Of a stretch of 64,000 nt of DNA, positions 1-11,020 are shown piece after piece. The stretch spans positions 2,603,001 through 2,667,000 of the forward strand of contig JANJXV010000037.1 of assembly GCA_024803745.1 (NCBI GenBank). Direction: 5' to 3'. A program made the position numbers and the translations under genes. The stretch comes from Megascapheus bottae. Lineage: Eukaryota; Chordata; Mammalia; Rodentia; Geomyidae. The notes under the pieces were generated by a model. It had not been told where the DNA came from and ran no database searches. It saw nothing but the letters and a program-made list of their open reading frames with translations. Each line of letters starts with the position of its first letter. Within the stretch, counting starts at the first letter, position 1.

Positions 1-190
1 TGCAAAACTTCCACTGCTAAAAAGTACCTCTGATAATCCAACTGGATCTTAATATAAATGAGGAATCATTCAGCACTAATTTCACTGGAATAATGAGACT
101 AGATCAAAAATCCAGGCCTTCTTCTCATTCTCCATCTGTTTATAGTCTCTTATTCCTAAGTTTTAGTTTGAACAAGGAAAGAAGAGGAAA
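1..190. other. unassigned noncoding sequence
   Basis: I see no open frame, RNA gene or recognisable repeat here. Confidence 0.4.
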
Positions 191-421
191 GCCAAGGGTC
201 AGTGGCTCATGCCTGTAATCCAGCTACTTAGGAGGTTGAGATATCTGAGGATAGCAGTTTGAAGCCAGTCCAGGCAAGGAAGTCTCTGAGACTCTTATCT
301 CTAATTAACCATTAAAAAATCTGAAGTGGATCTGTGCCTCAAGAGGTAGAGTGCTAGCTTTGAGCAACATAGCTTAGGGGTATCACCCAGGTCCTGAGTT
401 CAAGCTCCAGAATCAGCAAAG
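191..421 (+). repeat. B1-Geo-like dimeric SINE
   Basis: The left half has the 7SL/B1-type opening (gtggctcatgcctgtaatcc) and the 'aggaggttgag' block. The right half carries the tRNA-like 'ctcaagaggtagagtgctag' A-box segment and the 'gagttcaagctcc' B-box segment. It is followed by a GGA-rich tail. Divergence suggests a fairly old copy. Confidence 0.8.
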
Positions 422-422
422 G

Positions 423-471
423 AAGAGAAGGAGGAGGAGCAGGAGGAGGAGGAGGAGGAGGAGGAGGGGAG
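423..471 (+). repeat. (GGA)n microsatellite
   Basis: A purine-rich GGA/GGAG tract directly follows the 3' end of the SINE at 191-421. It probably expanded from the SINE A-rich tail. Confidence 0.85.
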
Positions 472-542
472 GAAAAGGCTGAAATACAAATTTAAGTTTT
501 GGTGTCTTAAGAGGACAAGGGATTACTCCTAAAGGAAAAAAA

Positions 543-767
543 ATAGCTTTGTGTTGGTGGCTCACATCTGTAATCCTGTCTACTCAGGAATCTGAGATCT
601 GAGGATCACAGTTCAAAGCCAGCCTGGGTACAAAAGTCTGTGAAACTCTTATCTCCAATTAACCACCAGACAAACCAGAAATGAGGCAGTGGCTCAAAGT
701 GGTAGGATGAAGAGCTCAGGAATAGTGCCAAGATCCAGAGTTCAAGTTCTGCAACTGACAAAAAAAT
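543..767 (+). repeat. B1-Geo-like dimeric SINE
   Basis: It shows the B1-like 'ggtggctcacatctgtaatcc' opening, the 'caattaaccaccag' linker typical of this family in the window, a Geo-like right half with 'gagttcaagttctg', and a short A tail. Confidence 0.8.
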
Positions 768-1194
768 AGACTCACAGAAACCAATACAGAGGAAAATAAT
801 ATCAACAGCTAGAATAGATAAAAGAGGCAAATTATAGTCAAAAACTTTGGTGGGTAAAATGAACCTAAATTAGATATTTAAAGAATTACATACGTTAGTT
901 TACCTGTATAGCACAGTCACTTTTTAGGATGCCTTTGATACAGTGATGATGAGTGTATTGTACATGATTCCCATCTTTCAAGGTCTGTGTATTCCAGGGT
1001 AGGGTGGCAGTTTGTCGGGGCGGGGGGGGGGAAGAGTATGCATTCAGTTAAACAAATACTCACTCATTCAATGCTCTTCCTGAGCTACCACTTATTTGCA
1101 AAGTGAAGCTAACTCAGCCTGAAGCATTTGCTCTGCAGTAACAGATGCTGGCTTCAGCTTCTATAAAGTTCAGAGTCAAGAAAGAAAGCATGGG
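768..1194. other. unassigned noncoding sequence
   Basis: No gene is visible. A G-rich run lies at about 1017-1031. Confidence 0.4.
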
Positions 1195-1372
1195 TCATGA
1201 GTATCACCTAGGGGTAATGCATGAAGCCCTGGGCTCAATTCCTCAGTACCACATACACAGAAAAAGCTGGAAGTGGTGCTGTGGCTCAAGTGGTAGAGCA
1301 TTAAGCTTGAGAAAGGTCAAGGACAGTGCCCTGAGTTCAAGCCTCAGGACTGGCAAAACCAACCAAATAAAC
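1195..1372 (+). repeat. IDL-Geo SINE, 5' part eroded
   Basis: The left ID-like monomer is degraded at its start ('cctaggggtaatgcatgaagccctgggctcaattcc'). It joins 'cctcagtaccacatacacagaaaaagc' and a good Geo monomer ending 'caggactggcaaaa'. The 93-aa open frame across it is only SINE translation. Confidence 0.75.
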
Positions 1373-3299
1373 CAAGAGAAAGCAGCTACTCAGGGCAGCC
1401 TGTGGAGGAGAGAAGTGTGGGAGTGAGTTCTTATGACAACTACTTCGAACAGAATCTGCCAGGGAGTTAAATTGGGTGAAGGATGGCCTTTTCTTTTCAC
1501 TAATAGCAAATCCCAAGCATTCCACCAGAAGGCCCTTAGAACATGCGTATCTTCCTCCATCTAGCAGCCGTCTACTCATTCACACTTGCTTGTCTCTTTC
1601 TTTCCAGCTCCATCATGATTTCCTCTGGAAATTTAGGGGTCCCCACTCTTTAGGACAAACCATGAACTTTCTTCTTTCCAGCAAGGATCTCACTATTACA
1701 ACCTTTTCTTTTTCTTTTCTTTTTTTTGGGGGGGGGGCGGGGAGCAGTAGCATTATTCTGTTAATATCTTTTCCAAAAAGTTTTCTCAGGGACACCATTG
1801 ATTTTATTTTGCTTTTGCTGATTCTCATCTTAAATCCAGCACTAGCTCAGCTGCTGAATGTTGATGCTCAATAAGTAACTGCTGCAAGTGATTTCCTGGT
1901 GGCTTTTCCTTCCCATAACGTCTCTCATCCCTTCAAGGTGGGGGACTTGGTTTCAGATTGTTCTCTTCCCTTCAAGGTGATCTCTGTCTTCCATCCTCTC
2001 TCAAAGCTCAACCCCCATAGTCAGTGCCTTGTTTAGTCCCTTTCTATTTTGGGAGGAGGTGTCTCCAATGTCAAGCTGTACAGTCGCCTGTTGTCAAACA
2101 AGGCACTTCCTTCCTCAAACTTGAACACTGGGTCCCCAGTACTCCATGCAAAACTGTAACAAGGGCACCCCTCTTGGGTTATCAGACCCCCTCATCCCCT
2201 TGCCAATATCACAAGCCCACTACTTGTTGTCGGGTCCCTCTGCCACTGGGCAGAGCTTGTGACTGTCACTCCCAGGAATGTTCCAGTGCCACCATCTCCA
2301 GCCTCTCCCCATTCTCATCCTCCTTCATGCCAGCTGTTTAGGGCGGTTTCTGCACCACAGATCTGTTTCCTCCTAACAGAAGACCTTCCATGAACTCTCT
2401 CCTATCCACTTTGTTCATGTGGCATTCACAAGCCACATCTGGCTCACAGAGGCCTTTGGTGTACTTGGTAAAGTTAAATAATAACCATTAGTGTCTAACA
2501 TTTAGCAGCTAGAGATTTTTCATATAAAATTTCAAATTTCTACCTTCGCTTAAAAGAAAATCAGTGACTCAGCCACACTTAAAATGTAAAAATAATGAGT
2601 TTGAAGTAAGTGGAAGCATTCCACGGCACCTGGCCTCAAATTTGCCACAATCTTCATTATCCCCGTAAATCCTCAAGCTTCCAGGCTAAGCACCCAGCCA
2701 CATGCTGTGACTCACCTCTGTGGCCCACTTGAGACCACCCTGACTTCTGAAGCCCCCAGAGCTGCTGCTCCTATCTGGCTTATAAAAATCCCCACTACCT
2801 GATTTCATCAAGTGAAGAAGAAATGAACAGAGAAGGAGAATTAGTCCCTCATATCTGGGTCATGCCTGACAGTCCACACACCTCCATTTTTTTTGTGTGC
2901 ATAAACTGAAATTGTGGTTATTTCAAAATTCTTCTTTATGTTTTCCTAGAGTTCCAGATTTTCTACAATGAACACATTCTCTTTTGTAAACTTGCAGTTT
3001 AAATGGTATATGCCTAGAGAATTTTAGCTAGGTCATTAACAAAGAAGGTAGTTCACCTTAATATTATTTTGCTCCTATTACTGGTTCCATAATTTTTACA
3101 ATTGTCTTCTTGAACAATAACATATACGTAGGTAAAATATTTCATGCAGTTTTACTCTTATGTTATTTTCTGCTTAAATTATTTCAATCTGATGTCACTC
3201 AATATGTCCTTGAAAGAACGCATTTTAAGTTTATAGGTGTATATTTTGATTACATAGAAAATATACTAAGACCAGTTTATTTTGTAATACACAATGATT
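1373..3299. other. unassigned noncoding sequence
   Basis: There is no convincing gene. It contains a T/G-rich run at about 1706-1745. Open frames of 132 and 105 codons (1476-1874 and 2024-2341, plus strand) have no recognisable domain and no splice context I can defend. A promoter-like cluster at 2704-2800 is treated under findings. Confidence 0.4.
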
Positions 3300-3500
3300 T
3301 TTTTTTGCCAGTCATGGGGCTTGAACTCAGGGCCTGAGCACTGTCCTTGGGCTTTCTCAAGGGTAGAGCTCTATCACTTGAGCCTCAGCACCACTTCCAG
3401 CTTTTCTCAATGTATGTGGTAGCGAAGAATCAAACTCCAGTCTTGGTGCATGCTAGGCTCTACCACTAGGCCAAACTCCCAGCCCCATACACACAATGAG
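3287..3500 (-). repeat. IDL-Geo SINE with short TSD
   Basis: The antisense copy reads poly-T, 'gccagtcatggggcttgaactcagggcc', the Geo A-box complement and then the ID-like half ending 'ctaggccaaactcccagcc'. The short direct repeat acacaatga flanks it on both sides and suggests a target-site duplication. Confidence 0.85.
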
Positions 3501-3567
3501 TATTTTTAAAACAAAAGAATCATGCACTTTAAAAATAAATCATTCATTTATAAAACCATAATTTTTT

Positions 3568-3885
3568 AATTTTTTTATTAAAACTTTTTATTAACACCGA
3601 GTTTTTACATCATATTTCAAATGTCATGTTCTATAAGTATTCAAGGAAAAAATGTCTAGATGCGATCACTGGGTCATAAATTTAAGAACCTAATTAAAAT
3701 TAATATGAGTCTTTGTATATCATTGATACATATCAATCTATATATCAATATATATATCTATAGAATATATATCCTATCATAGACCTCTATGTCTATATAG
3801 ATATATTTACATTTCCAAATTCATGTCAATGACCGGAGTACCTGAAGATTGAGTCATTGCTCTTGTATAAGATTATGCAGTTTTA
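3568..3885 (-). mobile_element. L1 3'UTR fragment
   Basis: The stretch 'attaacaccgag..tttacatcatatttcaaatgtcatgtt' recurs near 24595 and 26010, where it continues into L1 ORF2 coding sequence. This copy is therefore an L1 3'UTR fragment in minus orientation. It is diverged and AT-rich in the middle. Confidence 0.65.
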
Positions 3886-3897
3886 TAAGTGCATTTT

Positions 3898-3942
3898 TTG
3901 TGGTATTGGGGTTTGAGCTCAAGGCCTCATGCTTTCTTTTTT
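3898..3942 (-). repeat. SINE 3' scrap (Geo-like)
   Basis: The fragment 'ggtattggggtttgagctcaaggcctcatgctt' resembles the antisense 3' end of the Geo monomer. It is cut off by the poly-T of the next L1 fragment. Confidence 0.4.
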
Positions 3943-4522
3943 TTTCTATTTTTTTTATTGTAATGTATAGACGGGTTACACTTACATTCGCCAGATGTTA
4001 GGTGCATAACTTCTCACATATTGATATCCCTTCTCATGGTTTTGTCCTCATTTCCTTCCCCCACTCCCTTCCAATCATCTTGTTTGTCCCCTTCCATTTC
4101 CTATTTCAAATAAATGGATAAACATATGTACAGTATACCAGGTAACAAGGTCAGATACACTAACAATATGAGATCAACCAAAGGGCAACACAAGAGAAGA
4201 GAAATAACATAGTACTTTAAGAACAACAATCACACAAGATAAAGCTCTTGTTTCCATATCCTGGAGATTCTTTCATTTAGCCTCATCCTATATATGACCT
4301 ATGCACCTAGGGTTTGAGCTATTGGGATCTTCTGCTAGAAAAGTGCTAGATGTGTACTGATTGTTACAAATGAGGGAAATCACCTGAACATATATGTTCC
4401 TTTGGGTCTGGTTTACTTCACTTAATATGATTTTTTCTAAGTGTTTCAATTTCCTTACAAATGGGGCAATGTCATTCTTTCTGACAGCAGCATAGAATTC
4501 CATTGTGTATGGAATACACAAT
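3943..4522 (-). mobile_element. L1 3' end with ORF2 C-terminal remnant
   Basis: It begins with poly-T and the complement of an 'attacaataaaaa' end, and matches the short L1 tails found at 35.2, 37.3, 41.9 and 43.0 kb. The minus frame at 4288-4521 translates to a lysine-rich stretch typical of the ORF2 C-terminus (YTMEFYAAV). It is 5'-truncated and non-functional. Confidence 0.75.
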
Positions 4523-4644
4523 ACATGTTTAATACGTGCACTTTATTTTATGTGTTTATTACATTTATTTGAATATGCTAAAACAGAGGGATTACAGTTA
4601 TAAAAGTCAGATGAGGAGTGCATTTTCTTATGGACACATTTTCT

Positions 4645-4770
4645 TGTGGACACATTTTCTTGTGTTAATCCCCCCCCCCCCCCCCGTGCTCTCATCCAGG
4701 ATTTCCTACCCATACCACCCATAAGATGTATAGTTTATTTCCAACACAGTGTCCAGGGAGTACCACTGCT
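4645..4770 (-). mobile_element. L1 3'UTR-like fragment with C-run
   Basis: A run of about 16 C at 4671-4686 is followed by 'atttccaacacagtgtccaggg'. The latter recurs at about 45750 and is probably part of an L1 3'UTR. Confidence 0.4.
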
Positions 4771-4887
4771 GTATTTGTTTTCTCTTTGGAGGGACAATAA
4801 GTGCGTTTTAGTGCTTAATGGATGTTCATAAAACAAACACGCTTTTGCAAACAGTAGTCAGGTGGAGAGAACACTGGTAGGGGATGA

Positions 4888-4995
4888 TCTCAAGAGGTGA
4901 GCTGAATTGCAGATGAGGAAACTGAGGCTGATGGAGGGAAAAATCAAATGCCTTGCTCTGGGTGTGTTAGCTAGTATACTGCTGAGTGGAAACAT
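4888..4995 (-). repeat. MIR fragment
   Basis: 'cagatgaggaaactgaggctgatgg' matches the conserved antisense core of the mammalian-wide MIR SINE. Only the core survives. Confidence 0.65.
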
Positions 4996-6895
4996 ATACA
5001 CAGTCTCCCAGCATCATGATTAAATGCCAAACAGGGCCATGCAAGCAGAAAGACAATGTCAGGAAGTGAAGAATTGAAAAACAGATGCACAATGAATTTA
5101 GGCACTGTGAATGTTAAAAAAAATTCACTCATCTCCTGACTTGTCTATCTTCACTCCCTGTTGCCAGTTTGATTATTCACTGGGTTGTCTCCTGAAGTCG
5201 ACAGAGAAATAGTTTCCTTAATGGCTCATTTTGGAAATAGGAGGTAAGGAGGCATTATGTTAGAGAAAATACACTCTGGCCTCCTCTCCTCTGCCCTGAG
5301 AATGGACACAGTGGCCACAAAACCAGAACCAGGAAATTGTCTGTTCATGTGATGGCTAAAGCCAGAGATAGGACCCATCAGAATTCCCCAGCACCTCGCC
5401 AGTACTTCTCCACTCCAGTCCTGGTGAGCACTGGGAAAGGTCCTCAGATTATCTCCTTCCTTCTCCCTGTCATGGATATCGAACCTGGATCTCAGGAGAG
5501 GGAGATGTTTGCCCAGTAATGCAGCCAGCCTGCGACGGAGCCATGATCAGATGTGGATTAGCCTTGATTGACAGGATTCTTTGCTAATGACTCTACAAAT
5601 GTTTGCCTGTCAGGTTCTTAGCTAATCCTGGTTATATCTCAACTGCCTTTCGGGTTCTCTCCCACATTCCAATTCCTCCTCTTTCTGTGAATCTGGAGCT
5701 GGAGACATGTTAGTTTCCTGCTGGGAATCTTGCTGTTTCCTTTGGACAGGAAAGGACACTTTCTTCCCATATCCACACCTTCTCACTCTCCCAGGATACA
5801 CTGTGGGTGTGGGACCCTCCTATGAACTTCTACTTACTGGCAACCTCTCCAATTTTTTTTCTGTTCCCTCAGTCCTTGGTGGTAACTATTTTGGCAATTA
5901 CTCATTTCATCATTTTGTTTTTGATCTTATAATTACTTTGCAATCCATCCCCTGAATTAAATATTTTTATTTGAAGTACTTGGTGTATTTTCTTTCCTTT
6001 AAACTTAATCTCAAGTGATACATTAAAATGTTACCTTCTTCTTGCATCTTTTTACAAACACCTGCAGAACTATAAAATAAAAGCTAGCTGGGCAATGGGA
6101 AGAGATATTCATACTCATCATTTCAACAGTTAGGATCCATTTGGGTTCTGGAACTCAGTATTGGTCAGTGTTAACAGAAGGGTATTTAAAGTCTCATGGG
6201 GTCATAGATCATAAATAAAAAGTATATCATGGTAATTGTGATAAGGAATTTAATTACAAGGACCCTGGGAGGACTTCAGCAAAGCCCTTAGATCTAAGGT
6301 GAGGAAGAAATTACAATCTCACTGAAAGCTGAGAGACAAGTCAGAGTTCATTTGCTAAACATGTTTATGGGAACTGGAGGTTACTGGAAGAGATATTATG
6401 GGTAGAGATGATAAGAGAACATGTCAAAGCCTGTGACTATTTATGACTTCACTTATCAAATTTATAAGTTGAAGCTCTAACCTCTAGCATCTCAAAATGT
6501 GACCTTCTTTTGATATAAGGTTGTTGTAGATACAGGTAGCTAATGTGAAATTATAATAGATCTGAGAAGGCCTTTAAGCTAACATGACTTATGTCCTCAG
6601 AAACAGGAAAATCTGGGAGATAGATTTTTTTTCACACTAGGAGAACCAATGTGAAAATGACAGCAGAGGTAAAAAAATTCTCCTATAAGTCAAGGGACAG
6701 CAAAACTTGCCAGCACACCAAAGAAAGTCAAAAACTTCACAGCACCTCATTGCCTTTATGGCCTTTAGAAGAATCTAACCCTTATGAGATCTTGATCTCA
6801 GGTTCCCAGTTCTAGACCATAAGACATTATTTAAATTACTCAGCACTTCATTATAACAGCAGTTAATCCAAGCCCAAAAAATTAAAACAGGACCT
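4996..6895. other. unassigned noncoding sequence
   Basis: It holds no recognisable gene. Open frames at 5337-5519 and 5707-5955 have no motif or repeat match I know. Confidence 0.4.
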
Positions 6896-7138
6896 GATAG
6901 GGAAGTCTTTTTTTTTCTTTAATGTTTTCTTTTTTGGCCAGTCCTGGGGCCTGAACTCAGGGCCTGAGCACTGTCCTTGGGCTTTCCTCAAGGCTAAAGC
7001 TCTACCACTTGAGCCCCAGCACCGCTTCCAGCTTTTTCTATGTATGTGGTACTGAGGAATCAAATCTGGGTCATGGTGCATGCTAGGCAAGCACTGTACC
7101 ACTTGGCCAAACTCCCAGTCCTAGATAGGGAAGTCTTT
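6896..7138 (-). repeat. IDL-Geo SINE with 15-bp TSD
   Basis: An antisense IDL-Geo copy (about 6911-7123) is bounded by the perfect direct repeat gatagggaagtcttt at 6896-6910 and 7124-7138. This shows it is a genuine retrotransposition. The 79-aa minus open frame is SINE translation. Confidence 0.93.
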
Positions 7139-7157
7139 CAAAACTTGTTGCAATAAC

Positions 7158-7402
7158 ATATACTCAACAGGCTTGTTAAATACCAGGCTCTAAACAACTT
7201 ATAGGTGTTTACCCATTTAACTTGTGTGACAGCTCTAAGAAAGGACTACCAGTGGTTACTATCTCCACTTTACAAATAAGGGGAATGAGTACAGAGAGTT
7301 TAGGTGACTTGGTCAAGCTTCCTCATCTGATAAGTTGTTAGATGATGTTTTGAACCTAGACTGAGGACTAACAGTCTATTACATAATACCACCTTTTAGT
7401 TT
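7158..7402 (-). repeat. MIR SINE
   Basis: The order 'catttaac..gacagctctaag..actatctccactttacaaataagg..gagtttaggtgacttggtcaagc' follows the antisense MIR consensus over about 240 bp. This is a nearly full-length old copy. Confidence 0.8.
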
Positions 7403-7449
7403 TCTATCCTGACAGCAATGCCTAACTGCAGATTTTTTCTTTTAAAGGA

Positions 7450-7684
7450 AAAACAGGAAGCTCATGCCTGTCATCCTGGCTACTTTAATAGGTTGAGATC
7501 TGAGGATCATGGTTCAAAGCCAGCCTGGGTAGGAAAGTCCATGAGACTTATCTCCAATTAACCACCAGAAAACTGGAAGTGATGCTGTGGCTCAAGGGGT
7601 AGGGCGGTAGCCTTGAACTGGAAAGCTCAAGGACAGCGCTCAGGCCCAGAGTTCAAGTCCCACAACTACCAAAAAAAAAAAAAA
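7450..7684 (+). repeat. B1-Geo-like dimeric SINE
   Basis: A B1-like opening, the 'tctccaattaaccaccagaaaactgg' linker, the Geo-like right half with 'gagttcaagtccc', and an A tail of about 15. Confidence 0.85.
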
Positions 7685-7826
7685 GAAATAAAAACAGATC
7701 CCTTCCTATTAAAGTATAATTTAGGTGTAGTTCTACCGATACTGATGGATGTTCACATGTTACCATTATTAGGCCTAACCATCATTACTGGAGAATAGTA
7801 TAGGAGTATCGTATAGGAGATGGGCC

Positions 7827-7842
7827 TGGGGGGGGGGGGGGT
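7827..7842 (+). repeat. G homopolymer run
   Basis: Poly-G of about 14-15 within 'gggcctgggggg'. A potential G-quadruplex former, otherwise unremarkable. Confidence 0.7.
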
Positions 7843-7889
7843 AGCAATATAAAGAAGTAGGTGAAGAGATGTTTTCTTTTATTGTTGTT

Positions 7890-8120
7890 GTTATTGTTGG
7901 TTGCTGGGCTTGAAGGAATCTGGGCATTGTCCCTGAACTTTGGTGCTTGAGGCTAGTGCTCTACCATTTTGATCTACAGCTTTACTTCTGGTTTTCTGGT
8001 GATTCATTGAAAGCATATATCACAAAGACTTTTCCGCCAGGGATGGATTCGAACCTTGTTCCTAAGATCTCAGCTTCTTGAGGAGCTTGGACTACAGGTG
8101 TGAGCCACTGGTGCTTGGCA
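7890..8120 (-). repeat. B1-Geo-like dimeric SINE
   Basis: The antisense copy ends in the B1 signature 'ggactacaggtgtgagccactggtgc'. The Geo half is diverged. Confidence 0.75.
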
Positions 8121-8672
8121 AGAAGCTATTTAATTAAGTGAAATGCTATCAACAATGCTACCGCTGTTTTCTTGTAAGCTACTTTGGGCCAGGATTCACT
8201 CGGTTAGGCTTAGCACAATGTGCTATTGCAAAGGAACCTGGTGAATTACATAGTTTTGCTGCTACATTGTGAAATGGAGATCAGAGTGAAAGATTTTCTG
8301 ACAAAAGCAGGGGTGAGACTTTAGCAAGTTTTCATGTATGTCTACAGAGGTGAATCTTCCCATAGTCACGTGCCATTTGTGGAGCCTTCTGAGGCTCTAG
8401 TGCCACAAAAGCTGATCACGTTCATTTCTGAGGCTTTATCCAGCTTTCCGTTTCTTGTTCAGAGGTTTCTCATCTAAGTAGCTTTTCTTGAGCACCCTAG
8501 ATAGGAAGGGTTGTTTCCCCATACCTATTTCTTGGCACTCAATCGCTTACTTTGCTTTATTTTCTTAGAAGCATTTTATCTTTCTAAAACTTTTAATCTG
8601 TTTGTTTACCACTCTAACTGCTCTGAAATACATGGCCCATACAAAGCAAGAACGTCTTTAGTTACGTATGCC
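8121..8672. other. unassigned noncoding sequence
   Basis: No gene or repeat recognised. Confidence 0.4.
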
Positions 8673-8886
8673 AAGATTGTTGGGGCTTAAGTTCAAAGCT
8701 TGGGCACTGGTCCCTTATTGCTCAAGGATAGGATTCTCCCATTTTAGACACTTTCCACTTGGAGGTGGTTATTAGGGATAAGAGTCTCACAGACTTTCCT
8801 GCCTGGGCTGGCTTTGAACCATGATCCTCAAAAGCTCAACCTCCTGTGTGGCTGGGATTACAGACATGAGCCACCAGTGCACAGTA
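8673..8886 (-). repeat. B1-Geo-like dimeric SINE
   Basis: An antisense copy with 'agtctcacagactttcctgcctgggctggctttgaacc' and 'ctgggattacagacatgagccacc' at its B1 end. Confidence 0.8.
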
Positions 8887-9267
8887 GCAACTTGTTAAAA
8901 TTGATTGTTGCTTATTCGTATTGTCTACAATGGCATATAATGAGTACTCAGTAAACATTTGTAAAATAAATCAATGAAGCAGCTATGGTTTGCCACTGGC
9001 AAACTTAAATGTGCACAATTGAATTCAGCCACAGTTTATAAGAAAGAAAATTAAGACCTAAGTAAGTAAGGATATTGATTTTAAGGTTACAAAGCAGTTT
9101 GGAGACTGGAGTCAGATGGTACCCAAGCTCTCTGTTTCCCTGTTCAAATCTTCTCCATTTTGTTAGTTTACATCCCACCTATCTAATCCCAGCTTGGAAA
9201 AGATAAAGAACAAGGATTTCAGAAACCCTCATACTGTATTTACTGCTTGTTATTTCTTTATACTTTT
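8887..9267. other. unassigned noncoding sequence
   Basis: No gene seen. Parts at 9040-9140 weakly resemble a MIR core but are too diverged to call. Confidence 0.35.
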
Positions 9268-9672
9268 GTGTATGAGTGGGTGATTTGGGGTCTTTTTTGC
9301 TCAAAGCTGGAACTCTATCACTTGAGCCACACCTCTACGTCTGGCTTTCTGCTACTTAATTAGAGATAAATCTCACAGACTTTTCTGCCTGGGTTGATTT
9401 TGAATTGCAACCCTCATCTCTCAGGATGTTTTTTTTTTTTTTTTTTTTTGCCAGTTTTGGGAATTGTACTCAGGGCCTAAGCACTGTCCTTGGGCTTTCC
9501 TCAAGGGTAGCACTCTACCACTTGAGCCACAGAACCACTTCTGGCTTTTATCTATGTATGTGGTACCAAGGAATCGAACCTGGGTCTTTGTGCATGCTGG
9601 GCAAGCACTATACCATCAGGCCAGACTCCTGGCCCTCAGCTGTCAGTTTTTTGAGCCACTAATATCCAGCCC
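9268..9672 (-). repeat. B1-Geo-like SINE interrupted by IDL-Geo
   Basis: The Geo half and middle are at 9268-9426. The B1 5' end ('tttgagccactaatatccagcc') resumes after 9638. The interruption is the younger IDL-Geo at 9427-9638, so the host SINE was already present when that one inserted. Confidence 0.7.
9427..9638 (-). repeat. IDL-Geo SINE nested in a B1-Geo SINE
   Basis: A poly-T of about 20, then 'gccagttttgggaattgtactcagggcc', the complete Geo monomer complement and the ID-like half ending 'aggccagactcctggccc'. The long A tail and full length indicate a comparatively recent insertion. Confidence 0.85.
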
Positions 9673-9848
9673 ATCAACTGGATTTAAATTTGAATTCTAC
9701 CACTTGGACAAGTTGCTTTACTCTTCTGAATCTGGATCTCCTATCAAATAAAGATACTGGTAGCAGATTTGTAAGCCTTAAATGAGAGATGGAATTATGC
9801 TGTGTAAAGAGCCTGGCACAAACTAAATTCTCCACAATTAAACATTGC
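9673..9848 (+). repeat. MIR SINE
   Basis: 'tttgaattctaccacttggacaagttgctttactc', 'aaataaagatactgg', 'ccttaaatgaga' and 'gtaaagagcctggcaca' follow the sense MIR consensus in order. Confidence 0.75.
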
Positions 9849-10003
9849 TTTTCTTTTAGTAGGCCCACCAATGGACTTCAGATCTTTCCTGACTTCTGGT
9901 AGGCTTAAATAATATCTCATTTGAATTTCCACTTAAAGATGAAATCAGAGTATTACAGGATATGCCAGCATATGATGGGAAGGTTTTATCTTTTATGAGA
10001 AAC

Positions 10004-10046
10004 AGAGAGAGACAGACAAAGACAGAGAGAAAGACAGAAAGAGAGA
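10004..10046 (+). repeat. GA/CAGA-rich low-complexity tract
   Basis: A degenerate repeat of agagacagacaaag-type units. It generates the serine/leucine-rich antisense open frames there, which are not genes. Confidence 0.7.
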
Positions 10047-10804
10047 TGTAAGTAGAAGAAACCACTCCCCTTCCATCATTCCTATCTTCTTATCTGTACA
10101 GTCCATGATTGAAGTAATAATCTCTATGATGTGTGTGTCTGATGGCCTATGACTCATACCCACCAAAATAGAACGATGATAAGATGGCTGCTGTTTGATG
10201 TAAGTAAGAAGTGGCAGAAAGGCCATCTGAGGTTTGCCTCTGCCTCCTCCCTCTCTCCTGTGAACAATATTGGGACTGCTTTGAAATGCCTTTCTTCTCA
10301 AATAACTATTTTCCACATACATACTCTATGCCAGGCCCAGTGGGAGCTTGTGTGTCTAAGGGTAAACTCACCCTCTGAGTCTGGGTGGATGGGTTATCTG
10401 GGCTTCTCTGTTTGGCACATCTAGATTTCCCTGAGCCAACTGCTCTCTGAAATGCTGTGTTAGATCCAAAATCAAATAGTCGGAGGGATTGTTTCCTTCG
10501 GAGTCTGTAAAGGGTAGTTGGTTCCACATTACTGTCCATGTTCCCGGTGATTTTGTGGTAATCTTTGGTGAGTTTGCATCACAGCTGTATTACCCCGATC
10601 TCTGCCACCATCTTCCTGTGGTGGTGTCACCGCGTTTAAACGTTTCCTATTTGCCAAGGTTCTAATCACGTTGGATATAAATGACTCCTTCACTTCATCT
10701 TTTGCCAAGTTCCTGTTTCCAAAGAAGATTATATTCAAAAGCACCAGGGGTTAGAACTTCAGCATTCAACAGAAACACTATTCTGCTCAGAATATATAAA
10801 GACA
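10047..10804. other. unassigned noncoding sequence
   Basis: Minus-strand frames 10306-10539 and 10529-10744 are open but have no recognisable domain. A short inverted repeat (ccacc..ggtgg) lies near 10605-10627. I cannot assign a gene. Confidence 0.35.
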
Positions 10805-11020
10805 TCTTTGGCTGAGTGATGGTGGCGGTATGCCTGCATCCTACTCAGGAGTTTAGCAGAAAAAGATAAGTTTGAAGTAAGAAGCCTGGGCAGAAAAGTC
10901 TGGGAGATCTCATTTTTTAAATAATTAGCAAAATACAGGGCTAGTGGGTGTTTCAAGTGGTAGAGCATTACACAAATTAGCATATGTCTCTCAGTTCATA
11001 ACCCTAGTCTCAAAAAAAGA
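10805..11020 (+). repeat. degenerate B1-Geo-like SINE
   Basis: 'gatggtggcggtatgcctgcatcctactcaggag' resembles the B1 start, and 'gtttcaagtggtagagcattac' resembles the Geo A-box region. It is old and diverged. Confidence 0.5.
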
